A stretch of 19,830 nt of DNA from Lachnospiraceae bacterium (GTDB lineage: Bacteria; Bacillota; Clostridia; Lachnospirales; Lachnospiraceae). A model generated the notes under the pieces. That model saw only the letters and a list, made by a program, of their open reading frames with translations, had not been told where the DNA came from and ran no database searches. Below are positions 7,998 through 15,094 of this stretch, piece by piece; position 1 is the first letter of the stretch, and each line of letters starts with the position of its first letter. Location of the stretch: the NCBI GenBank assembly GCA_900770325.1, contig CAAGKE010000035.1, forward strand, positions 1-19,830, written 5' to 3'. Made by a program: the position numbers and the translations under genes.

Positions 7998-8156
7998 AAA
8001 TATCCTCCCATAGAATCTTCATTGTTCTCTTCATCTGCCTGATTTCCCGTCCCGGCAGTCCGCCGCAGCCTTTGCCTTATCTCAGCCGGAGCCCGACTCC
8101 CATTCCCAAGATGAGTTTCTTTCTCACCATCTAAAGAGAACGTCTTCCCGACTGAG
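7998..8156. other. Leader region between repeat copy 2 and the DUF5702 gene
   Basis: No convincing gene is seen. One - strand frame stays open from a TTG at 8329 through the repeat and this region into the DUF5702 start, but it lacks a ribosome binding site and resembles nothing I recognise. A small imperfect hairpin (AGAT..GAG / CTC..ATCT, about 8109-8134) is present. Confidence 0.4.
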
Positions 8157-8334
8157 TTCAAGAACGCCTCTGGCGTTCTTGCCGCAGCGCGATCGAATGC
8201 GAAGCATTCTTCCACTGACCACGCCTGCGATCCGCCGGAAGTTTTATCTTGGAGGGAGATTAGACTCCCACCAAGACTAAATTGTTGCAACTTGCCACCT
8301 ATAGAGGTGGAAGTCTCATCTTCTTTCAAGATGA
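8157..8334. repeat. Structured dispersed repeat, copy 2 (possible IS200/IS605-derived element end)
   Basis: This 178-base insert fills most of the gap between the Flp pilin and DUF5702 genes. It contains three hairpins: a perfect 10-bp stem with a TCT loop (8159-8181), a 6-bp stem with a GAA loop (GAATGC/GCATTC, 8195-8209) and a 27-position long stem (8246-8272 with 8306-8332). Bases 8224-8334 match copy 1 at the window start, and 8157-8172 match 2662-2677. Multiple subterminal hairpins, an end of the type TTCAA, and an open frame on the - strand that survives a 3-base indel fit the 3' end of a tnpB gene with its guide RNA, or a non-autonomous derivative. I am not certain of the family. Confidence 0.55.
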
Positions 8335-8343
8335 ATATCCTGC

Positions 8344-8508
8344 TTAAATGCTGTTGCTCTGTGTTGTTATTTTGCTGAGAATACTGTTTACCAGACTGGT
8401 AAGCTGCTTTTTGAAAATTATGACCAGAGAAATCAGTACCACCAGAATCAGAATGATCTCAACTACCCCAACGGCATCCTCTTCCTGCAAAAACGACACG
8501 ATATGCAT
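8344..8508 (-). CDS. flp: Flp1-type major pilin (type IVb prepilin)
   Basis: A 54-residue prepilin, too short to be noticed without its context. A short leader ending near Gly14 precedes GVVEIILILVVLISLVIIFK, the hydrophobic polymerisation helix of the Flp1 family with its conserved Glu17. The polar C-terminal tail is only about 20 residues. The ATG at 8508 has a near-perfect AAGGAGGG site; an upstream frame opening at 8595 is not needed. It should be the main subunit of the pilus fibre and be processed by an A24 peptidase. It is flanked by a long stem-loop upstream (8576-8643) and the structured repeat downstream, a layout suited to giving the pilin a different mRNA level from the machinery genes. 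Confidence 0.9.
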   Translation of the reverse strand: MHIVSFLQEEDAVGVVEIILILVVLISLVIIFKKQLTSLVNSILSKITTQSNSI

Positions 8509-8575
8509 ATCTTCCCTCCTTCCAAATACATCTGTTCCATCTTTGCAATCACAAATTTCACAAATCATCTCAAAC

Positions 8576-8643
8576 CGAAGCACTGCCCTTTCCAATCCTG
8601 GAATGGCCGCCCCAGCTCTCCGGTATTTCCGGGCAGCACTTCG
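8576..8643 (-). promoter_or_regulatory. Intercistronic stem-loop between tadC and the pilin gene
   Basis: On the - strand the bases right after the tadC stop (8643-8631) pair with 8588-8576 in a 13-bp stem, with two G.U wobbles in the middle. The 42-base loop can form two smaller hairpins (CCGG/CCGG and TTCCA/TGGAA). There is no proper T-run after it, so it looks like an mRNA-processing or stabilising structure, or a partial attenuator, rather than a terminator. Confidence 0.6.
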
Positions 8644-9996
8644 TTACATTGACAGAAAAGCCGGAACAATTAAAATCACAAGCACAACTCCGAACATGAG
8701 GATCATGGGAAACAGCAATTTCGTTCCTGCCTGCTCTCCCAGCTTCCTGGCCATATTTTTGCGCTCTTCCATTGACGCCTCTGCTTCCTTTTCCAGGATG
8801 GATGCCAGTCCTTTGGAGCCCTTTTTCAGGTTCTGTGCAAGCAGGGAACCCAGCTTGATATATCCGGGCAGACCGCATCGCCTGCCAAAATTCTCATAGG
8901 CTGCGCCTTCTGCCACACCACTTTTCATCTCGATGCAGGCGGATACCATCTCTTCATAAACATACCGGGGTTTTTTATCCGGATCCTTCTGATATTCTGC
9001 CGCGATCTTGATAAATGTACCGCGGATCGTAAGACCGGCTCCCAGAAGCAGGGTCATCTTCCAGAGCAATTCCGGATAATCTGATCCAAGCTGAAGATTC
9101 CGATCCTGCAGCTTCTGATGGATCTGCTGGTCTTTCCACAGCCATACAAGACACGGCAAAAGAATTGTCAGACCGAAAAACAACCGGTACAGATCCTGAG
9201 AATCCCTCAGCCATGTGATCTTTCGCCCGGATACCTGCTCCGGAAGTGTCAAAACAGATTCCTCTGCTTCCTCTTCATCTGCTTTTACGACTTCCTTCTG
9301 CACAGTCTGCCAGAATGTTTCCTCCTCTGACAAATCCGGGGGATAAACGCAGGCTGCAGCCTCATAGATCAGTTCCTCCCCCTGACAGGTAAGGGTAGCC
9401 TGGATTTCCACAACAGTTCCCTCTTCTTCCGGCTCCCCGATGATCGTCCCATCGTCTCCGATAATCCCGTAGGGAATCGTCATCCATCCCACAGCGACAG
9501 CCCCCTCCGACAGACTCACAGGGAACTCCAGCTTCGTCCTTACCTCGTCCAGTGACGGATTCTCCCCGGCCAGTCCCGCCTCAATGGTTTCTCTCCCCTG
9601 CTCCAGTAAAGTTTCCACCTGCTGTGCCGAATATCTCTTTTCCTGCACCGTTATACTCAGTGTTCTTTCCTCTTCTGCCCCTTCTGCCTGTACCGTCAGT
9701 TCCTCTTCTCTGTCACCCATCCCATAGCCCGGCCGCTGCAGTTCGTTGCTTTCTACCGCCCTGCTGCGGTCCATTGTGAGAAAAATCAGCAGTGAAACAC
9801 ACATCATTACAGTAAAGATCAATAAAACATCTGCGATCTTATGTACAAAATACTGTCTCACTTTCGCCCTGTTTCCGCCTGATAACAGATACAGTTCTCC
9901 CACAATCCCTTTATTTTTTTCCTTCTGTTCTTCCGGCTCCAGCCGTTCTGCCAGAAATTCACCAGCCTTCAGAAAAGGATTTCCCGGTATTCTCAT
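8644..9996 (-). CDS. tadC: TadC-like inner-membrane platform protein with large extracytoplasmic insert
   Basis: A type II secretion F-domain membrane protein that, with TadB, forms the platform on which the CpaF motor drives pilin assembly. From the ATG at 9996 it has 450 residues. A first membrane segment (about 54-75) is followed by a roughly 190-residue acidic region (76-268), predicted to lie outside. Then come a second membrane segment (269-287), the T2SSF domain (about 305-425) and a C-terminal membrane helix (426-447) ending in PAFLSM. Earlier in-frame starts lie inside tadB. The chosen ATG has GGGAGGAAGG upstream and lies 17 bases after the tadB stop. The insert has no motif I recognise and is larger than in typical proteobacterial TadC. 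Confidence 0.83.
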   Translation of the reverse strand: MRIPGNPFLKAGEFLAERLEPEEQKEKNKGIVGELYLLSGGNRAKVRQYFVHKIADVLLIFTVMMCVSLLIFLTMDRSRAVESNELQRPGYGMGDREEELTVQAEGAEEERTLSITVQEKRYSAQQVETLLEQGRETIEAGLAGENPSLDEVRTKLEFPVSLSEGAVAVGWMTIPYGIIGDDGTIIGEPEEEGTVVEIQATLTCQGEELIYEAAACVYPPDLSEEETFWQTVQKEVVKADEEEAEESVLTLPEQVSGRKITWLRDSQDLYRLFFGLTILLPCLVWLWKDQQIHQKLQDRNLQLGSDYPELLWKMTLLLGAGLTIRGTFIKIAAEYQKDPDKKPRYVYEEMVSACIEMKSGVAEGAAYENFGRRCGLPGYIKLGSLLAQNLKKGSKGLASILEKEAEASMEERKNMARKLGEQAGTKLLFPMILMFGVVLVILIVPAFLSM

Positions 9997-10013
9997 CTTT
10001 TCTGCCTTCCTCC

Positions 10014-10754
10014 CTATACCTGTATATCCGTCACTTTCCTTCCCCATAAAAAAGCGATCCCATAAATCAGCAGACAAACGCTCATCACCGTTATCCCCGC
10101 TGCATTATGATACATTGCGTCCAGAAAACCCGGTGAAGTCATTTCCACATAACCGATCATGAACAATGGAATAGCGCTCATCATATTTCTCTCCATCACT
10201 TTTCCCGACAAACTGGTTTCTATCTCCTGCTGAGTCTCCTGCTTTTGCTGAATGCTGGAAACCGTATTCCGGGTAATCGCAATCAGGTCTCCCCCTGTCC
10301 GTTTGGCCGTGGAAAACACCTCCGCAAAATTCCGGATATCTTCTACTCCGCTCCGGTTTCCCAAATCCATCAGCAGTGCCTCTACCGTTCGGTTCAATCC
10401 GATCTGCTTTACCAGGAAATAGAATTCCTGAAGAATAAATGCATCCTGATCGTATATTTTTTCCAGTTCCGGAAGAGCTTCCCGAAACGCATTCTCCACC
10501 GCATACCCTGCCTGAAGAGAGGTACAGACCAGCTGCATTCCCGTCAGGAACTGATTCTGCAGCCGGATCTTTCTTTTCTCCAGCATCTGCTTTTTCCGAT
10601 CCCTCAGGAAAAACAGGATACCGGGGAATAAAAGGAAAAAAGCAATCCATGACCTGAAAAACAGATAACTGATCATTCCGTCCAGAGCCAGATATACAGC
10701 GGTATTCCCGATAAGCTCCTTCCGGGAATATCTGTAGATTCGATAATCCGTCAA
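10014..10754 (-). CDS. tadB: TadB-like type II secretion F-domain platform protein
   Basis: A 246-residue inner-membrane protein with paired hydrophobic N-terminal segments (about 18-50), a cytoplasmic T2SSF domain (about 65-190, including RLQNQFLTGMQLVCTSLQAG and AEVFSTAKRTGGDL) and two C-terminal membrane helices. It acts as half of the TadB/TadC platform next to the CpaF ATPase. The start is TTG, overlapping the cpaF stop as TTGA, with AGGAGG 7 bases upstream, so the two genes are translationally coupled. Length and domain order match TadB. Confidence 0.88.
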   Translation of the reverse strand: MTDYRIYRYSRKELIGNTAVYLALDGMISYLFFRSWIAFFLLFPGILFFLRDRKKQMLEKRKIRLQNQFLTGMQLVCTSLQAGYAVENAFREALPELEKIYDQDAFILQEFYFLVKQIGLNRTVEALLMDLGNRSGVEDIRNFAEVFSTAKRTGGDLIAITRNTVSSIQQKQETQQEIETSLSGKVMERNMMSAIPLFMIGYVEMTSPGFLDAMYHNAAGITVMSVCLLIYGIAFLWGRKVTDIQV

Positions 10755-12016
10755 GCCTTATCCTCCTTCCCTTCTCCCATATTCTGCTTCTCCTCCAGAA
10801 AAATCCCTGCCCGCTCCAGCTTCTGCCGCCCCATCAGCTCCCCCTTTTTTATCAGCGTTCCCAGGATCTTCCCCTCTCCATCCTGTCCCTGCTCCTCAAA
10901 CTGGTACAGCGTATGTGTCATGATCTCCCCGGAAGCAATGTCATATCCGGTAATCTCCAGTATTTCCAGAACTTTTCTGCTCCGATCCCGCAGACGGCCC
11001 AGATGAACCATCAGATCTATCCCGGAAGCGATCTGCCGTCTGATTGCCTGTATCGGTATCTCCAATCCCATCAATACCATGGTTTCCAGTCTGGACAGCA
11101 TATCCTTCGGGCTATTCCCGTGTCCGGTGCTTAATGATCCGTCATGTCCGGTATTTAGAGACTGAAGCATATCAATGGTCTCGTCTCCCCGAACTTCCCC
11201 CACAATGATTCTGTCCGGCCGCATTCTAAGACTTGCCTTAATCAGATCCCGGATCGTAACCTGATTATCCCCCTCTTCATTCGCTCTTCTGGCCTCCAGC
11301 CTGACCAGATTCCTGGCTCCCTGGATCTGAAGTTCCGCATTGTCCTCAATCGTGATGATCCGGTCATCCTTTGGTATGTAATTGGAGAGCGCATTTAAAA
11401 AAGTAGTTTTTCCGGATCCGGTACCGCCGCTGATAAAAATGTTATATCCTGCCTGTACCAGTTTCTCCAGAAATGAAGCCGCCTCGCTGGAAACCGCATT
11501 CCATGCGATCAGCTGTTCCATCGAGATGGGATGATCCGGAAAACGCCGGATAGTAATCACCGGGCCGCAGATGGCGACCGGCGGCATCACCACGTTTACT
11601 CTTGCTCCGTTTTCCAGCCGGGCATCCACGATGGTCACTGCTTCATTGGCCACCCGGTTGCACTTTGCAACGATCTGCTGAACAATGTCCTCCAGCTTAT
11701 CTCTGGTCTCAAACCGCTTGTTCCAGCGCTGTATCTGCCCGCCCCGCTCAATGAAGATCCCCTCCGTGCCGTTCACCATGATCTCAGTCACGCTGTCATC
11801 CTCCACCAGCTCCTGCAGGATATCCAGGCGTCGTACCGAATTAAAAAGTTCCCGGCGCAATTCTCCCCGCTGAGGCAGACGCAGCCTCAGCCTTGCGTCT
11901 TCCTCCGTCAGCAGCCCGTCGATGATTTCATAGATCTCTTCATCGCTCATTTCCCTGCTCCGCTCCAGACGTTCCATCAGCCTGCCGCGAAACTCCTGAA
12001 ACCGGCTATTCTTCAT
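10751..12016 (-). CDS. cpaF: CpaF/TadA pilus assembly motor ATPase
   Basis: The hexameric secretion ATPase (GspE/VirB11 superfamily) that powers Tad pilus assembly at the cytoplasmic face. It has 421 residues. Visible motifs are the N-terminal helical domain, SVTEIMVNG (75-83), the Walker A GGTGSGKT (197-204), the Asp box IITIEDNAELQ (220-230), the Walker B region RIIVGEVRGDE (269-279) and the His box GHDGSLSTGH (290-299). All catalytic motifs are intact. Its ATG overlaps the end of the cpaE-like gene by 11 bases and follows GGAGGAGA, which shows tight coupling. Confidence 0.96.
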   Translation of the reverse strand: MKNSRFQEFRGRLMERLERSREMSDEEIYEIIDGLLTEEDARLRLRLPQRGELRRELFNSVRRLDILQELVEDDSVTEIMVNGTEGIFIERGGQIQRWNKRFETRDKLEDIVQQIVAKCNRVANEAVTIVDARLENGARVNVVMPPVAICGPVITIRRFPDHPISMEQLIAWNAVSSEAASFLEKLVQAGYNIFISGGTGSGKTTFLNALSNYIPKDDRIITIEDNAELQIQGARNLVRLEARRANEEGDNQVTIRDLIKASLRMRPDRIIVGEVRGDETIDMLQSLNTGHDGSLSTGHGNSPKDMLSRLETMVLMGLEIPIQAIRRQIASGIDLMVHLGRLRDRSRKVLEILEITGYDIASGEIMTHTLYQFEEQGQDGEGKILGTLIKKGELMGRQKLERAGIFLEEKQNMGEGKEDKA

Positions 12017-13031
12017 AGGTCTCCTCCGCTTCCTTTGTCAGCATCCGGCGAATATAACTGCCCAGTTCCCCTGCAGCCAGTCTCTCCAGGAGCTTTTCTC
12101 CATTTCCGGTTTCCTCCCATAACGGAAGGTGAAGTCTCTGGATTTTCTCAAATATGTCGGAACATTCCAGCGCATGTACATTCTTCTCAAACTGCAGAAG
12201 CTTTGCCCTGGAAATATCGTCCTCCAATACCGGCATATAGATCTTCCTGCATGCCTGAAGGATCCGAAACACATCCTCAATCTGTGTTCCCACATCCAGG
12301 ATCAGCACATCGTATTCTCCGCAGGAAGTGATCTCCCCGATAAAATCCAGCCATTCCTCACACCCCACATCTCTTAGATCTCCCGGAGAAAACGCCGGCG
12401 GAATATAATCCAGATTCTGAAAGGTCTGAAGCATCCCGTTCAGCTTATAGATCAGATTTCCTTCCTTCTGCCGGGCGAAATAAATCAGATCCGACAGATC
12501 CGAGCGATAGTTTGTGGAAAAAATCGTCTCGAATCCATTGTAATCTTCCATATTCAGATAAAGGACTTTTTCCTTTTCCCCCAGAATCTCTCCCAGTGTC
12601 AGTGCAAACATGGTCTTTCCCACACGGTTCAGCGGGGAGTAAACACCTATGATCCTCACCTTAGAGCCTCCCCAGAATCTGGAATTGATGCCCGGCTTTG
12701 ACTTTGCATAAAAGTTCATCACCTCCGCCACCAGACTGTCCGAGGATTGATATTTGTATACACAGGGATTCTCGTCCAGATTCTCCACCGCTTCCCCGTC
12801 AGAAAGAATGATGATCCGTTCAATATCCATATCCTTCACAGCATCACACATGGCTTCCGTAGAGATCAGCAATAGTTCAATATGATTTTTTGATGTAAAT
12901 TCCCCCAGGCTTTCCAGATTTGTAAATGCCTGCACCTCAAAAGGTGTATTCTTTCGCTCATTCATATACTCCGTCAGATTGCAGGCATAAGAAGCCTCCA
13001 GATCACATACTGCAAAAATACTTTTTTTCAC
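12006..13031 (-). CDS. cpaE: CpaE/TadZ-like ParA-family ATPase with degenerate P-loop
   Basis: A 341-residue protein with a receiver-like N-terminal domain (1-115) and a MinD/ParA-type ATPase domain (123-341). CpaE/TadZ proteins place the pilus machine at a cellular site. The P-loop reads SPLNRVGKT (132-140): the terminal GKT is kept, but the signature lysine and the first glycines of KGGxGKT are lost (Leu134, Asn135, Arg136). The Walker B-like DVLILDVG has Asp246. Loss of the signature lysine is also reported for atypical Walker A TadZ proteins. The start is GTG at 13031, 3 bases after the prepilin peptidase stop, with GGAGGTG upstream. Confidence 0.83.
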   Translation of the reverse strand: MKKSIFAVCDLEASYACNLTEYMNERKNTPFEVQAFTNLESLGEFTSKNHIELLLISTEAMCDAVKDMDIERIIILSDGEAVENLDENPCVYKYQSSDSLVAEVMNFYAKSKPGINSRFWGGSKVRIIGVYSPLNRVGKTMFALTLGEILGEKEKVLYLNMEDYNGFETIFSTNYRSDLSDLIYFARQKEGNLIYKLNGMLQTFQNLDYIPPAFSPGDLRDVGCEEWLDFIGEITSCGEYDVLILDVGTQIEDVFRILQACRKIYMPVLEDDISRAKLLQFEKNVHALECSDIFEKIQRLHLPLWEETGNGEKLLERLAAGELGSYIRRMLTKEAEETYEE

Positions 13032-13034
13032 TGT

Positions 13035-13541
13035 CTAGCAGACACCTCCCAACACACATACCATACCGATAAAAACAGGAATAGAAAAACAGAAAATTCC
13101 ATCCTCATCCTTCGGTATCCGATAAGGGCTCCATTGTCTTGTCTCCAAAATCCGGGATAAATAAGTCTTGAAATAATAGATTCGCTTAAATAGATTTTTT
13201 CTTTTGAATATCAATACGGCAGAAATCCATCCGCCGAAAAGAATTGTATAAACAATGCACCAAAGCACCCGCTCTGGTCCCAAATATCCACCAATTACAC
13301 AGAGAAGCTTTATATCTCCGGCACCTATCATCCGGAAATAATAAAGAAATCCTGGAAAAATCAGTGGAATAAGTACACCGGAAAAGTAAATCCCTGCTCC
13401 CGTCCATCCATGATCATAGATCTGTTGCCATAATCCGCAAAGCAGTCCGGTTACGATCCATCCATTCGGTATCTTCCGATACTTCAAATCCCAAAGTACA
13501 GCACCTCCGGTCAAATGCAGAAGGAACACCGTCTGCATCAT
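13035..13541 (-). CDS. A24-family prepilin peptidase (TadV/CpaA type), first gene of the operon
   Basis: A polytopic membrane aspartic peptidase that processes Flp prepilin and pseudopilins. From the ATG at 13541 it has 168 residues, with Asp18 in LWDLKYRKIPN and Asp76 in GAGDIKLL. Both aspartates fall at the same residue numbers as in the second peptidase, which supports this start. A longer frame opening at a TTG (13640) cannot be translated from the predicted promoter because it lies inside the -35/-10 region. The binding site before ATGATG is weak (GGGGTG, 9 bases away), so a GTG at 13553 remains possible. Being first in the operon, its low-quality start may limit its expression. Confidence 0.87.
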   Translation of the reverse strand: MMQTVFLLHLTGGAVLWDLKYRKIPNGWIVTGLLCGLWQQIYDHGWTGAGIYFSGVLIPLIFPGFLYYFRMIGAGDIKLLCVIGGYLGPERVLWCIVYTILFGGWISAVLIFKRKNLFKRIYYFKTYLSRILETRQWSPYRIPKDEDGIFCFSIPVFIGMVCVLGGVC

Positions 13542-13618
13542 ACCGCTACACACCCCGCTTTCTTTTTCTTCGCTGGTCAATTGCAAAACAGAACTGTTTT
13601 GATATCCCTCTTTTCTGC

Positions 13619-13647
13619 ATTGTATCACACTTACTTTCAAAATGCAA
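13619..13647 (-). promoter_or_regulatory. Promoter of the Tad pilus operon
   Basis: On the - strand TTGCAT (13642-13647) and TACAAT (13619-13624) are separated by exactly 17 bases, a strong sigma-A-type promoter. Transcription would start near 13612, about 70 bases before the first pilus gene. All eleven downstream genes are closely spaced on the same strand, and no other convincing promoter was seen before 2774. Confidence 0.7.
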
Positions 13648-13924
13648 CATTTATTTACATTTTATTTCTTTTAATATTGCATATAAGGTTACTGTTTGCG
13701 TTTGCTGTCCCACGAGATATTTTCACGCTGAATGCGCGGACAGGAACCCATATGTTGTCCTTGAAAGAAACTGCATAACAACTCAGAAAAAAAGGTGCCT
13801 TATTACCGATCTCTAAAGATAAAAACATCCGTGAAAAGAAAGATAACACTGTGATTGCAGCGAAACAACGGATCTCACCAATGTGAAAATCAGGGTATCT
13901 TTGTGCAATATTTTCTTTTTCTGC
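13648..13924. other. Gene-free AT-rich stretch between the two operons
   Basis: No gene could be supported here. A 92-codon - strand frame (13655-13933) has no binding site and no recognisable family; it overlaps the upstream terminator. The stretch separates the pilus operon from the sugar-acid operon and coincides with a visible change to more AT-rich coding sequence on its right side. It may be decayed sequence or hold upstream regulatory sites of the pilus promoter. Confidence 0.5.
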
Positions 13925-13976
13925 AAGAATCAAAAGCAGGTCCCCTATGATTTTGAGCTCATCATAAAAGACCTGC
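13925..13976 (-). terminator. Intrinsic terminator of the sugar-acid operon
   Basis: On the - strand GCAGGTC (13976-13970) pairs with GACCTGC (13942-13936). An inner TATGAT/ATCATA stem extends it, and TTTTGATTCTT follows. It lies about 70 bases after the stop of the last sugar-operon gene and would also shield the pilus promoter from read-through. Confidence 0.8.
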
Positions 13977-14047
13977 AGTTAATACCTATTTGCAAGAAGT
14001 TTCACAAATTGCTAAGGTATGCTAAAAATGCCTGCGTTTATCCTCAG

Positions 14048-15082
14048 CTAATTATACCGGATCACAGCCTTTATCGCCTTACTGTTTCTGGCATCGTCAA
14101 AAGCTTTTAAAGCGTCTTCATAATTATACACTGTAATAATTTTCTTTAGATCACTCTGAATTCGATCCATGACACCAACAACCGCTGAGGACCCATCTGT
14201 TTTTCTGTATGTAGTAGGCCCTTTTGCTCCAACGATGGTAATTTCTTTTCTCATGATTGGCAAAGGATTAAATTCCGGTATTGTCCCGTGATAAACACTC
14301 CCCACCACAACTCTTCCTCCATAGCGCACAAGCCCCATAGCATCTTGCAGAACAGGCGCAGTTCCGGTTGCCTCTATCACAATATCAAATCCTTTGTTTT
14401 CGCAAAAATCCATAGCCTGCTTTCTTCCTTCTTCATCATTTCTGAGTACAGCATCCAACAAAGAAGTTTTTCGCACCTGCTCCAGCTTCCCTGCGCTTCG
14501 CCCAAATCCAACAATCGGACCTGCCCCCATACTTTTCAAAATAATAGCAGCAATAATTCCCATTGCCCCAAGCCCAAATACAGCCACTGTATCGCCAGGT
14601 TTCATTTTTGCCTGCATCGCAATATGATAGGCACAGTTTGTCGGCTCCAAAAGAGATGCCGTTATATCATCAATGGTATCCGGAATTACACTTAAAAAAC
14701 TATAATCTGCAGTCTCTCTTACCAACGTTTCCTCTGTGAACCCTCCTGGGAGAAGTACATCATTCATGTTTCTGCAATAGTTTGGCAATCCGTTCAGGCA
14801 ATTCCAACATTGCCCGCAGGTTCTGGATAATTCACTGGCGACACGCATGCCCGCCCGCAGACCTGTGCTTTCATCCGATACTTCCGTAATTACACCAGAA
14901 AATTCATGGCCAAAATACCGTTCCTTTGTTATATCACGTTTTCCGGATATCAGAGCAAGATCACTGCCGCAGATGCCACAAGCATTTACTTTGACTTTAA
15001 CAGTTCCTTTTTGCAGAATAATTTCTTCATCACTATTGTACACTTTCAAATTTCCCGGAGAAAGCAAGGATATTTTTTTCAT
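14048..15082 (-). CDS. Zinc-dependent MDR alcohol/polyol dehydrogenase
   Basis: A medium-chain dehydrogenase of 344 residues related to sorbitol and threonine dehydrogenases, which oxidises a secondary alcohol to a ketone with NAD(P). The catalytic zinc ligands are Cys38 (CGICGSD), His59 and Glu60 (GHEF). The structural zinc lobe has four cysteines (89, 92, 95, 103). The Rossmann glycine motif is GLGAMG (170-175), and SMGAGPIVGFGRS is the start of the cofactor-specificity region. AAGGTGA, overlapping the stop of the upstream lyase gene, is the binding site, 12 bases away. Last gene of the operon. The substrate is probably a sugar, sugar acid or polyol intermediate of this pathway; family membership is certain, substrate is not. 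Confidence 0.9.
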   Translation of the reverse strand: MKKISLLSPGNLKVYNSDEEIILQKGTVKVKVNACGICGSDLALISGKRDITKERYFGHEFSGVITEVSDESTGLRAGMRVASELSRTCGQCWNCLNGLPNYCRNMNDVLLPGGFTEETLVRETADYSFLSVIPDTIDDITASLLEPTNCAYHIAMQAKMKPGDTVAVFGLGAMGIIAAIILKSMGAGPIVGFGRSAGKLEQVRKTSLLDAVLRNDEEGRKQAMDFCENKGFDIVIEATGTAPVLQDAMGLVRYGGRVVVGSVYHGTIPEFNPLPIMRKEITIVGAKGPTTYRKTDGSSAVVGVMDRIQSDLKKIITVYNYEDALKAFDDARNSKAIKAVIRYN

Positions 15083-15094
15083 TTTAGTATCACC

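Noticed and set aside
7967..8329. A 120-codon - strand frame running from the structured repeat into the DUF5702 gene start
   Set aside because: It begins at a TTG without a ribosome binding site, is made mostly of hairpin arms, and has no recognised family. It may contain the remnant end of a transposon gene, so it is covered under the repeat.
8501..8510. Perfect 10-base palindrome covering the pilin start codon
   Set aside because: Short palindromes of A and T are common by chance, and the strong binding site next to it should remain accessible. No other sign of operator function.
11531..12331. A 266-codon + strand frame opposite cpaF and cpaE
   Set aside because: It is antisense to two well-supported genes with intact motifs, has no binding site, and its composition is that of a shadow frame.
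13655..13933. A 92-codon - strand frame in the gap between the two operons
   Set aside because: No binding site, no family resemblance, and it runs from the terminator tail into the pilus promoter region.
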